Source of the DNA: Salminus brasiliensis | Lineage: Eukaryota; Chordata; Actinopteri; Characiformes; Bryconidae | NCBI RefSeq assembly: GCF_030463535.1 | Contig: NC_132881.1 | Location: 42,049,208 to 42,113,207 of the forward strand | Direction of reading: 5' to 3' | Length of the DNA: 64,000 nucleotides | In this document: positions 20,499-31,570 of the stretch, piece by piece | Position numbering within the stretch: position 1 is the stretch's first letter | How the letters are laid out: the number at the start of each line of letters is the position of its first letter | The notes under the pieces: generated by a model | What the model was told of the DNA's origin: nothing | The model's input: the letters and a program-made list of their open reading frames with translations, nothing else | Databases searched by the model: none | Made by a program: the position numbers and the translations under genes

Positions 20499-23400
20499 CT
20501 ATGGAAAAGGACATGGGCACCTGAAGCGCACCTTGTAGTCCAAACACCAGTTCCCATTCTTCTGCTGAGCGTTCACACAGGCAAAGCCCGCCGTTGTGTC
20601 ATACCTGACAACAAGAAGAACAAGACTGTATAAAGGATCGAACTCAAGAAAAACCTCCAAAAGACTTGATCTCACTTCCAGAAGCATTATTTAAATGTAA
20701 TCGGCATCTTTTCAAACAAGGCACCCAACCATGATATGCACACATTTACTGAGACACAAACAAGACAAGCTGTATGGAAGAAGAAACCCAGGAACAGCAG
20801 ACTCACGTCTGAATCACTTGTCCAGCATTTTCTGCAGCTACACCAGACATGGTGGTCGCCTGAATGGCCAGAGGGTTAGAGCAGATCTTCCCTGGATTCT
20901 CTGCTCTCAGGTGCGTCAGGGTCTCATAATCTCCATTCCCACTGGGGTCGTCCCGGTCAAACCACTGAGTGTAACATACTGAAGAGAAAGACAGAAGAAA
21001 GAGATGATTTAAGACCAAAAAGTCAAGATCTAGATACAGGCAGGTTATGGATACAGTTGGATAGTTATGGTTATGGACAGTGAGTGAAGTTTTAAGTGAA
21101 ACTTGGTGAAGTATACTTCTGCAGCTGCAGTCCATGTAAAAAACACTGTTGGCTACAAATACGTTGATTAGGAAGATTCTAAAATTCGGTTTAGACAGGA
21201 GGTTCAAATCCCTCTCAGATTTTATAGAATATACATTGGACGTTCAGGTCTTTGGTTATTGGGATTTCAGTGAAAGGACGAGGTGTTTGTTAACCTCAAA
21301 TTAATAGTGCTGGGCTAGAAAATAGTTGTTTTTCACATTGTGCAGAATGTGATTCGACTGTCTGATTATAAGCAACATACCTAACTTACTGAAAGTCAAC
21401 TTGTACGTTTGGACCTTTCTTGTTCTTACAGCATGTCTAAGATGTCCAATAAAGTTCCTGTAAGGCAGAAAACATGTACTGGTTCAGTGATACCTGGTGG
21501 AGGAGTGGGTTTGGGGCACGGGCACCTGAAGCGCACTTTGTAGTCCAAACACCAGTTCCCATTCTTCTGCTGAGCGTTCACACAGGCAAAGCCCGCCGTT
21601 GTGTCATACCTGACAACAAGAAGAACAAGACTGTATAAAGGATCGAACTCAAGAAAAACCTCCAAAAGACTTGATCTCACTTCCAGAAGCATTATTTAAA
21701 TGTAATCGGCATCTTTTCAAACAAGGCACCCAACCATGATATGCACACATTTACTGAGACACAAACAAGACAAGCTGTATGGAAGAAGAAACCCAGGAGC
21801 AGCAGACTCACGTCTGAATCACTTGTCCAGCATTTTCTGCAGCTACATCAGACATGGTGGTCGCCTGAATGGCCAGAGGGTTAGAGCAGATCTTCCCTGG
21901 ATTCTCTGCTCTCAGGTGCGTCAGGATCTCATAATCTCCATTCCCACTGGGGTCGTCCCGGTCAAACCACTGAGTGTAACATACTGAAGAGAAAGACAGA
22001 AGAAAGAGATGATTTAAGACCAAAAAGTCAAGATCTAGATACAGGCAGGTTATGGATACAGTTGGATAGTTATGGTTATGGACAGTGAGTGAAGTTTTAA
22101 GTGAAACTTGGTGAAGTATACTTTAAGCTGCAGTCCATGTAAAAAACACTGTTGGCTACAAATACGTTGATTAGGAAGATTCTAAAATTCGGTTTAGACA
22201 GGAGGTTCAAATCCCTATCAGATTTTATAGAATATACATTGGACGTTCAGGTCTTTGGTTGTTGGGATTTCAGTGAAAGGACGAGGTGTTTGTTAACCTC
22301 AAATTAATAGTGCTGGGCTAGAAAATAGTTGTTTTTCACATTGTGCAGAATGTGATTCGACTGTCTGATTATAAGCAACATACCTAACTTACTGAAAGTC
22401 AACTTGTACGTTTGGACCTTTCTTGTTCTTACAGCATGTCTAAGATGTCCAATAAAGTTCCTGTAAGGCAGAAAACATGTACTGGTTCAGTGATACCTGG
22501 TGGAGGAGTGGGTTTGGGGCACGGGCACCTGAAGCGCACTTTGTAGTCCAAACAGTAGCCCCTTTTCTGCTGAGCGTTCACACAGGCAAAGCCGGCTACT
22601 GTGTCATACCTGACAGGGACACAGTGTGAGTGTGTGAGTGAGAGAAAGTGAATGCAAGAAAATGTGACATGAAAAATCAACATTTAAGAAATCTGTGCCT
22701 ATCTGTGCCACATTTTCTATGTAATTTGTACTTTTAAAAACAGGGCACTGTATATAATCACAACGTTGAAGAGACCCAGGAACATCAGACTTACGTCTGA
22801 ATCACTTGTCCAGCATTTTCAGCAGCTACACCGGACATGGTGGTCGCCTGAATGGCCAGAGGGTTAGAGCAGATCTTCCCTGGATTCTCTGCTCTCAGGT
22901 GCGTCAGGGTCTCATAATCTCCATTTCCACTGGGGTCGTCCCGGTCAAACCACTCAGTGTAACATGCTTAAGAGAAAGAGACAAAGCTGTGTCAAAATAA
23001 ACTGAACTTTTTGCAATATAGTCAGCTCCCTAAATGTTGGTGCACTTGGAAAAGGTCATGAATGGTCCTAAATAAATGCCTTTGTGGTTAGTTAGCTCAA
23101 ACCCCTACTGAAACTATGAGATTTTTGTAAGATATAGACATGAAAGTCAATTATGTCTAAGGATTAGTGGCGTCCATCTGTTATAAAGCTAAAATGCTAG
23201 CTAGAACGTCCTTACAATTTTGGAGGGAGAACAAATTAATATAAATATAAAATATTTATTTCCTATAAACTGTCCAATATGTGGAGACATGAATGAAGAC
23301 GTCATCCCTTAGCCCATCCCTTAAATATGCAGTATAACTCTTACTTACTTTTTGGAAGATCTAAAACATCCTGTAAAGTCCCTGTAAAACAATAAAAATA

Positions 23401-23723
23401 TATAACTAAATGTAACAAAAGAAATACATAAAAGCTAAAAAAAAACTGACAAATGATGAACCTAAAATCTAAAGTAAAAATATTTAGCTTTGAATAATCC
23501 TTTTCTTGCTTACCCGCAATGGATGCAGTCAGGATAACACAAATGATCTAGGAGAAAAAAAAAGAAAAAAAATACAAACCAATAAATAATTGTCAAACCA
23601 TATCAGACATCATGTGGCATCTAAGCAGAAACCAGATTACCCAATGAAAATAATTTAAAAAGGATGAAAAGTTAACAAAGCACTGAAGATGGAAGACCGA
23701 AAAAAACTTACCAACGTCTTCAT
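20499..23723 (-). CDS. Secreted WxxW-domain protein, three modules (copy B)
   Basis: Complement join 20499..20604, 20807..20978, 21494..21609, 21812..21983, 22497..22609, 22795..22966, 23349..23381, 23514..23547, 23712..23723; 930 nt, 309 residues, phases consistent. Signal peptide [16 protein letters not shown], linker [11 protein letters not shown], then three two-exon WxxW modules joined by PKPTPPPG linkers, ending CPCPFP-stop. Each module has the CYTxWFDRDDP...GNGDYE half and the FACVN...C.DYKVRFRC half, with paired cysteines as in mucin-2/CILP WxxW domains. The non-coding first exon and TATA box (23931-23938) lie upstream. Two linker-exon relics (22433-22460, 21430-21457) would stop translation if spliced in. 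Module 2's second exon is a hybrid of the first and last types. Function is unknown beyond secretion and a likely matrix or mucus role. Confidence 0.8.
21430..21457 (-). other. Linker-exon relic between modules 2 and 3 (copy B)
   Basis: 28 nt bounded by TTACAG and GTAAGA, encoding [10 protein letters not shown] and then TAA in frame. Same status as 15153-15180. Confidence 0.5.
22433..22460 (-). other. Linker-exon relic between modules 1 and 2 (copy B)
   Basis: Same sequence and splice-like borders as 21430-21457. Inclusion would end the protein after one WxxW module. Confidence 0.5.
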
Positions 23724-23882
23724 AGTGTCAGCAGCTTCCAATCAACAGTGAAACTGAGCAAAACAGATAGAAGAAGAACTTGATTAAAGAATGTTGCAAT
23801 TAAACATTACAAATAAACCACAATTATATTTTGCATCAGGTGTTTAAGTCATAATTTTAAGAGAGCGGTTATTTGTGCTTAC

Positions 23883-23938
23883 CTGGGATGGTTCCTGTCT
23901 GTGTACCAACCTGTGCTGTGAAGATGAAGACTTTTATA
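23883..23938 (-). promoter_or_regulatory. TATA box and non-coding exon 1 of the WxxW gene (copy B)
   Basis: On the minus strand, TATAAAAG (23931-23938) is followed about 25-30 nt later by the likely start. A short non-coding exon ends with CCCAG|GTAAGC (donor at 23882). The matching acceptor TTGCTCAG lies just upstream of the ATG exon. This whole stretch is missing from copy A. Confidence 0.6.
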
Positions 23939-24865
23939 ATGCAGTAACAGCATGGACAATCCAATTAAGTTGACCTCTTTAGAATACATTACTGTAAAGC
24001 CAAGACCTGTTTAATGGAATGTGATACTGCTGGATTGAAGCATAAATTCTCAACAAGGAAGTGTCTCTATATTCTCGGAAATCAAGATAGAAATGTCAAC
24101 AAAATACATTACCTTAAATAACTTAGTTAAAAAAAATAAAGGCTAAATAAGCTAAATACTGAACATTTCAGTACATATTTGCAGTTTAAAGTACATTTCA
24201 TGTTTTAGTTTGAAAATCATACACTTGAAGCCATTTACAGGAATGTAGGTTGATGACCTTATAATATAGTGCGTTATGTGCCAGGAACCTCATGTTACAA
24301 AACTGTTTTCCTTTAAAAAAAAATAAATAAACAGTTCCTTGTACCTTTCCATCAGCACAAAGAATGTAGCTCCACTCAAAGGAGTATTTTCTGAAATGAG
24401 GGGTGTTTACTTGAACACTTGTTCACACATTTCTACCTTCTTTATCCTCTCTTACATTACAGTTGAAGGAAGTAGTGATTCTTAGGGGAACTTTCCTCTA
24501 AAGGAGCTAAGGTTATTTTTAAAAATCTGGTTTTATTTTACTAGTCATCTACATTACAGCTCTGCCTAACATTCTGAACCCCCCTTCTTATATTTCATTT
24601 ATACATTTCATTTCGGCCTGTTGGCAGCTATGCAAACATCAACAATACATCAACAATAAACAGAATACAAAATAACATTATTCTAGAGGCGAGGTGCTCC
24701 ATTGCTTCAGCAAGCCCTGCCAGGCCGCGCGCATGAACCATTGAAAGAGCAATCCGCTCTAGTAAGACTAAGACTAAGTACATGTCTTTTGTGCGCAAAG
24801 TGTACTAAAGATCACTAAAACAGGGCCCATTGTCATATTAATGAAACCAGTTTGAGATCATTGTT

Positions 24866-26040
24866 GCTTTGTGACATGGTGCTTAATGTGCTGGAAGTAG
24901 AAGTTAGAACATGGGTGATGCATGAAGGGATCACATGAGCAAGAGTCCACAAAAAGACTGTGGCATTCAAGCAAAGATTGATTAGTACTGACAGGCTCAA
25001 ACAGTGTGCTAAGAAAACATTCCCCAAACCATTGCATCACCTCCATCAGCCTGGACTTTTGACACAAGGCAGGTTGGGTCCATGGATTCATGCTGTTGGC
25101 GCCATATTCTGATCCTTAGTAGAATTCAGATTAGACTACATTTCTCAAGTTTTCAACTGCCCAGTTTTGGTGAGCCTGTGCCCTACAGCCTCAGCCTTCT
25201 GTCCTGGACAAACAGAAGTGGGACCCAAAATGGTCTTCTGCTGGTGTGGCCAATCTGCCTCAAGCTTCAGTATGTTGGACAATTATTTTCTGATTATTTT
25301 CTGCTCACCACAGTTGTACAGAGTGCTTATCTGAGTTACTGTAGCCTTTCTGTCAGTTCCAACCAGACTGACCATTCTCTGTTTGTCACGGTTTGTCACG
25401 TTTGGAAACAGAGGCAGACGTACTCACAGGATCTCTTTTAATAAAGGAAAATAAAACAAAAACAGAAACCAAACAAGCACTAAGCTTACTAAATAGACAT
25501 TACAAGGACCACATAAACAGGTCAACTCAACAAACCATGAAACCAACATGAAAACACACCAACATGGACATGCAGACATGCACAAGACCGGTCGAGGGAC
25601 GACTGAAACAAAGGGGTACTTATACAGAGGATAATGAGGAACACCTGGGAGTAACAAGGGGGCATGTTTACAAAGGAGACACTGGTGGAAACACTAATGT
25701 ACAGGCGTGGCTAGGACAGACAAGACACAAAGAGAGCCATGTGCTCCCAAGCAATGCAAAACAGAGGCAGACATGACAGAACAGGGGCAGGCATGACACT
25801 GTTGACCATGCTCACTGTTGTGCTGAAAACCTCAGGAGATCTACAGCTTTAGAAATAAACAAACAACCACCACAACAATTATGCCATGAAAATGCTCAAA
25901 ACCACTGAGATCACATTTTCCACATTTCTAAAAGTTAATAAAAACATTAGCTGAACCTGGCCTGTATCTGCATGACTGCATGCCTTTCACTGTTTGAATA
26001 AATAGGTGTACATGTGTTCCTAATAAATTGCCCTCTGAGG
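24866..26040 (-). mobile_element. Tc1/mariner-type remnant interrupted by a solo LTR (copy B)
   Basis: Same decayed transposon as 17860-18380. It resumes after the LTR with sequence typical of this family and ends near TGTTCCTAATAAATTGCC, a degenerate form of the usual terminal CCTAATAA... motif. It is not functional. Confidence 0.7.
25384..25798 (-). mobile_element. Solo LTR
   Basis: TGTCACGG...GCATGACA (415 bp) with the 5-bp target duplication CTGTT (25379-25383 and 25799-25803). On the minus strand it has a TATA-like TATAAGT (25618-25624) and ATTAAA (25437-25442). It is inserted in the Tc1 remnant. Confidence 0.75.
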
Positions 26041-26694
26041 ATTTACTGGTGGTAGGGACAGGTTTGATACTTGTGCACATGCCTGGACACATGTACAATT
26101 TTCTCAATTGTCCATTTTCTCATATCTCTTCCCTGAGCTTTTTTAGTGCTTATTTTCTTTTGGCTTTGTCCTTGACCAAACTACCACAACCATCATAATT
26201 TTAGTCCTGCTTCATCTATTCCTTACTCCTCACTAAATTTAACTGCAGAATAAACCAATCACCATTTTCCCCTTGTGTATTAAAGTTCTATTCACCTTCC
26301 CTCAGGTTCATAGTCAAAGTTAATTTACACTATATGTTCAGTTAAGGTTGCTAGACACCTTCTCCAAAGTGTGTGTTAATATGGAGTTTGTTCTGCCTTT
26401 GCAGCAGTAAAAACCTCTACTCTGTTGGAATGGATTTTTACACTAGTTGAACATTGCTGTGTGACATATCCACTATCGACTACAGTTCACATTATAATTT
26501 ATTTCTAATTTTATGACCAATTACCCAATCCCTGGTCATGTAAACTCCCCCTAGCCATCACTAGCAATGCCCCCAACTCTAGGAGGGTGAAGCACATGTC
26601 TCCTTCGACACATTTGAAGCCAGTCCCATTTTCGCATTTAGCATTCCCATTTAGCATTGATAGACATCTTATTTGGTAAGAAAATTATTTTCTT

Positions 26695-26825
26695 GTGAAA
26701 GGAATGTGGTACTGCAGGATTGAAGCACACTTTCCGAGCAGGTAACTCTTACTGTATCTACACGTAAATCTCTCCTAAATATGGAAATGTCAACAAAATA
26801 CATGACCTTAAATGACTTACAGTGC
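26695..26825. repeat. Relic copy of the WxxW 5' flank
   Basis: Aligns with 24017-24133, the region just upstream of the copy B WxxW promoter. Shared blocks include GGAATGTGxTACTGCxGGATTGAAGCA and GAAATGTCAACAAAATACAT. No exon of a third gene is seen next to it. Confidence 0.6.
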
Positions 26826-27880
26826 TGTCCTATATTTTTGTATATTTGTCACATTTAAATGTTTCAGATCATCAATTATATTATTTATATTTTCAGATAA
26901 TATAAAGACAAAATGGGTTAATATCCAGCTTTTAAATGATCATTCCATTTAAATAAAGGTAAAAATCCATATAAAACCTACATTTACAACTGCAATCAAA
27001 TGTTTAGGATAACTTGCAATTAGCTATTATTATTAACATTAACCAGTATCAAACAACAAATTCAATCAACAGTTGGATTCAGTTTCACTAGCCCCACCCA
27101 GGCTTGATTACCATGATTACCAGACCTGTCGAATCTAAACATCACCTAGAACCTAGAACCAGTCTGACAAAGTGATGAGTCAGGCTTAAGTCTCAAAATT
27201 CAGCCTATGGTGCCACTTTTTAAAAAAGATGTATATGCAGATGTAAAAAAAGAATGGAAATCAGTTCAGTCTAAAAAGGGTTACAGAGCCATTATCCATG
27301 AATGAAGAAAAAAGTGAACGTTGATGAACCTTCCCCGGAGTGGCCGGCCTACCAAAATTTCAATGATTCATCCATGAAGTCACAAAAGAACCCAAATGAG
27401 GCATGCAGGATTTATTTGCCTCACTTATTCAATAATTCATATAATAAGATAAAGATGCTGGACAAGAATGGCATCCATGGCCATGGAGTTGCGAGGTATA
27501 AATCACTGCTAACCAAAAAAACAGGCTCATCTGGCACCTGTGTGACCCCCAAGACTTTTAAGATAAAGTTCAGTGAACTGATAAGTTAAAAGTGAGTCAA
27601 AAAAACATTTTGTAAGACATGGGTCCCTTTACATTCCACCACAAGAACATAGTTGGGTTATGCAGCAGGACAATGATCCAGTCCATCTCTGAATGGCTAC
27701 AAAGAAAAAAATATGGTTTTGGAGAGGCCAAGAGGCCACAGGCTTTGAGATGCTGTGGCATTACCTTATGCAATTCATACTGGAAAACCAATATAAAACA
27801 ATTCTGCAAAGACTCTTCTAAGCTTAGCTGTGGACAGATAAATATCAATGGGTGTCATATATTGTATTGCTGTCATTGAG
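26817..27880 (+). mobile_element. Tc1/mariner-type transposon remnant
   Basis: The start resembles the terminal repeat of a common fish Tc1 element (ACATTTAAATGTTTCAGATCATCA). Transposase-derived stretches follow in order: CTTCCCCGGAGTGGCCGGCC, ATCTCTGAATGGCTACAAAG, GAGATGCTGTGGCATTACCT and AACAATTCTGCAAAGA. Many stops and deletions. Confidence 0.75.
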
Positions 27881-28935
27881 GTTCTCAAAAAAGACCTTCT
27901 TTTTTGCTACTTTTTAATACTTTAGCACAAATTATACAGATTCCAGGTGATCCCATGCTCTTGTACGCATTGTGCATACTTTTTTTCTGCATGTTTTTGT
28001 CAAGGTGTTTAACTGTTCCAGGTGCTGCTGCTTAACACCACCATTGGTATGGTGACAACAAAAAAGGCACACCTGGTTAGGTGAACTATTCTCTTCACCT
28101 AATTTAGTGTTGGTGGTGTAAAGGGTTCATCTGAAAATGAACCTTATAAATGATCTATTATATATAGAGAATTTATTTGATCTATTTATAATTATTTTAT
28201 ATGTATTATAATTATATGTACAATTATATATACAATTATGTCACTTAATTGTCAAAGAGTACACAACTAAAATATTAATTCTATAAATTATTCTAACCAC
28301 AAATGATTATGATCAGTTTTAGACACAAAACAGTTGAGAAACTGTGATGATAACTGACATCAAATGCATGAGCAAAATGCATATGCAAGTAAATTTCTGT
28401 TATGCTGACACTTCTCCCCTCCTGATTAACTGGACAATGTATAAGAATTCATCTGAAAATGAACCTAAATAATTCATTTAAAAACTGGCATTTGTATGGT
28501 GTGTTGTCATAGGTGTATGTAGATGACATAAGTAATGATAAAGAAATGAATGACAAATGACTCCACCCACAAATATTATCATTAACTTTAGACACTTCTC
28601 AGCTGCCATTGTGCATTATTTGTGAAAGGGGGCCATCTGGTGGTCATTAGTGTCAAATCCTGAGGCCTGCTCTTGTAATTAAATATTAAAAGAAGACTCA
28701 AGATGGCAGTAAAGCATCACTTGTTGAGGTGAAGGCATGCAGCTACATCCTATTGTAGGGGAATAATTCCTTTCCAGGGTTTAATATGTTTTAGGCATCA
28801 AAGCACCAGCATCAAACCAGACAGGAGGGCTGTCCAACACAAATGGTTGGAAAGTAATTGGGAATGGCGCTATGTCAGATTCCCTCTTAAACGTTACCAG
28901 CATAGTCCCCTGTGTACTAGCAGAAAATGTATGTA
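27881..28935. other. No gene supported
   Basis: AT-rich sequence with no recognised coding or RNA gene. TCATCTGAAAATGAACCT occurs twice (near 28128 and 28450), which hints at an old small duplication. Confidence 0.4.
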
Positions 28936-28939
28936 TGTA

Positions 28940-29115
28940 TATATTTAAGTATGTTCAAATGTTTGTGGACACCCCTTCTAATGGATGCATTCAGCTACTG
29001 TAAGTTGCACCCATTGTTGACACGGATGTGCATGTGCACACACAATACAATAATCTATTGTATTGCCAACAGATTAGGTCTCTCTGGATCAGATGGTAGG
29101 TATATGATGGTACCT
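28940..29115. mobile_element. Partial MITE (GGACAAAAGTATTGGGAC family)
   Basis: Starts with the outer end in reverse (CAAATGTTTGTGGACACCCC) and shares the GCATTCAGCTACTGTAAGTTGCACCCAT block with other copies. It breaks off after about 170 bp. Confidence 0.65.
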
Positions 29116-29171
29116 AAAGATTTATAAAAATACATTGTCGATTTTATATTTTCTATGTATATTTGAACATT

Positions 29172-30302
29172 TCACCTGAACTTTTCATTTATTCTACAAT
29201 GCATGAACCAAAATAAATGCTTCAAGAGGTCTTTACAGTGTAAGTTAATGCAATGTCTTTGCATTAACTTACACTGAAGATTATATGCTTTGTCTGCTGT
29301 TAGGTCTGATCCCACATCCTGGCATTGTAACATAAAAAAGTGTCTGAGTCTGTGTGTTTGTGCAGACAGACCTTTGCTGCATTCCACCATCACCATGCCA
29401 GTCACACCTAACTGTTTCTTCTGGCACTTATAGAGAGCCACTGCAGAGTCCTGCCAGCTGCGGCACAGTCATGTAAGGTAAGGTAGTGCCTGCATAAATG
29501 AACTCTTCCAGTTCTTCTGGAGTGGCTCTGCACATCACCTTAAAAGGGAAAGTAGGTTACGATGTGCGTTCAGAGCGGACACTCTTACACTCTTACACTC
29601 TTACTCAACAACATTTCCTCTCAGGATCTGCCTAATGCAGAAATATGAAGCAGAAAGGAAAGCTGAGTAGCAGCTGTTTCATGACAATGTCTGGTGGCCT
29701 TTAAACTACTGTGAGCAACCCCTTTCCAGCAGATCAAGAAGGACTAAAATACCTCACTGTGGAAAAACAAACAGAGCAGACGTCATTCGGTGCAGAAGTG
29801 AGGGGAAAGGAAGAGCAAGAGTAGGGGAATCACAGCAGTTGATTCTTCTGAAGATTTAGATTTAGATTTAGAAGATTTAGATTTAGAGGTTTTAGCCAGA
29901 AAAGAAGCAGAAGAAAGATTCAGAAGATTCAGAAGATTCAGAAGATGACAGACTCCAGCATAGCATCTAGACTGACTTCAGACCAGGACATGTGTGGCAC
30001 ATTTCACATATTGCTTTGGTTGCTCATTTAAGGTCAGTTTGCTGTTGGTCACAGTTCAGCACTCCTGTGGAGGAGTGGTGTGAATGATATCTGAGCTGTA
30101 TCAGAACATAATGTGTGAATATTCACACCCTGGACTTCCTCCACTTCCTCAGCAAAGAATTTGTCAAGCTGTGTGAAAAGCATCTGCAAAACCACAGGGT
30201 CTTTTAATGCTTGATTATAGCCTTCCTGCAGGCAGACCTTGTGGTCATGTGACTTTGCGATAGAATTACAAATATACAGTAAAGGGAGGTGTACTTCACT
30301 GC

Positions 30303-30306
<4 letters not shown>
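29172..30306 (-). other. Unrecognised open frames, possible exon relics
   Basis: Three minus-strand segments read like real protein. 30049-30306 is an 85-codon frame without an early Met, with a helical acidic segment (QLDKFFAEEVEEVQ). About 29445-29562 has ATPEELEEFIYAG. 29172-29441 is an 89-codon frame, possibly entered after an acceptor-like CTGGCAG. I recognise no family, and the joins between them are not convincing. They may be exons of an unknown gene or a decayed one. Confidence 0.25.
29236..29276. repeat. Perfect 18-bp inverted repeat (hairpin)
   Basis: CAGTGTAAGTTAATGCAA, a 5-nt spacer TGTCT, then the exact reverse complement. No flanking element explains it. Confidence 0.85.

Positions 30307-30307
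<1 letters not shown>

Positions 30308-30367
<60 letters not shown>
30308..30367. repeat. (TA)n microsatellite
   Basis: About 29 TA units followed by AATTAATTAATTA. Confidence 0.95.
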
Positions 30368-30369
<2 letters not shown>

Positions 30370-30372
<3 letters not shown>

Positions 30373-31270
30373 TTAATTAGACTATAGCATACAACAATGC
30401 TTTGTTGAATAATGATTATTTGATTTATGCATTTTTCTTCTAATTTACTTATTTTCCACTTTCCACACCCTGGCTAGGTCTCCCCAAGGAAAGATTACTG
30501 ACAGCGCTGCCTCAGACAACCTGGCAACCTGACAGAAAGTGGACATTACATAAACAATTACCTCTTAAACCTGAACAACACTTGTTTTGTTCACTTACAC
30601 TTAATTTTAACTTAATTAAATAAAATGTGTTTATAATAAGACTTGAATGTTCTCATGAACAGTTCCAGTGTGTCCAACTCTAATTGGGACACGCCTGGTT
30701 GAATGTGTGCTGATCATCATGTTAAAAACATGTGATCCAAATGCTAGAGTGACCATATTTTTGTTGCCAGAAAAGAGGACACTGGGGTCACACAGGTATC
30801 CACTCTAGTTAGAATGTACAGGCTGAGGGGTCTCAAGTGGGCCTAAGCTTTAATGTGTGTGTGTGTCTGTGTGAGGGTGGAAATACCTCTCAAATCCTGC
30901 AGCTACAGCATGATAATAAACATGAATTAATATATGCACATTTACTCATTTAGCTAAACCAATAAATAGCCTTAATAGCCTATTTGACCCAATTCCCTCT
31001 TTTTAGTTCAGCCTACAACTTAGGCCTAATTGAACCCCCTCCAGTCATGACATCCTAACTACAGGGGATATCCATGTGTTCTCTCTGTCTCTTTTTTTCA
31101 GTTGCATAAGAAGCAACTCATACAGAAACAATTTTTATTGCATTCGGCGAATATCATCATCCCTCAAACGGGATTCTTGAGTCAGACCAATGTCAATTTG
31201 TTTTGTGATTGATTCGTTTAAGAGGCTTATTTAGAACAGCTCAAAACATTCAAAGCCATAAAGATTATAA
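30370..31270. other. No gene supported
   Basis: No gene, RNA or clear repeat boundary was recognised. Confidence 0.4.
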
Positions 31271-31570
31271 ATAGAATAAATTTAAGTGCAACAAGATCCT
31301 TCATTTCTGGACCCCAAAAGAGCCGAACACAGCTTAAAAAATCACCCATTCCAGAAACAACATTACACATCCCGCACCCCCCTCAGAACACAACCAAACG
31401 TGGATCAAGCGCCTTACAGACCCATGTCCACAGCCCTCTCCTTTTAAGGTCTGTGACAAATTACATTGACCTGGTTGGCAGCCAGACCATAGAGACACGC
31501 AAATGCTTCTTGCTACCGCAGAATTACCAGAATGAGTAAAAGGCCCATTCAGGAACGCAATGAGACGCTA

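Larger units (their letters stand above)
18495..25494. repeat. Tandem segmental duplication, copy B
   Basis: Second copy of the block at 12139-18494. It keeps the 5' region of the WxxW gene and has three WxxW modules. It continues into the full solo LTR at its right edge. Confidence 0.9.
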
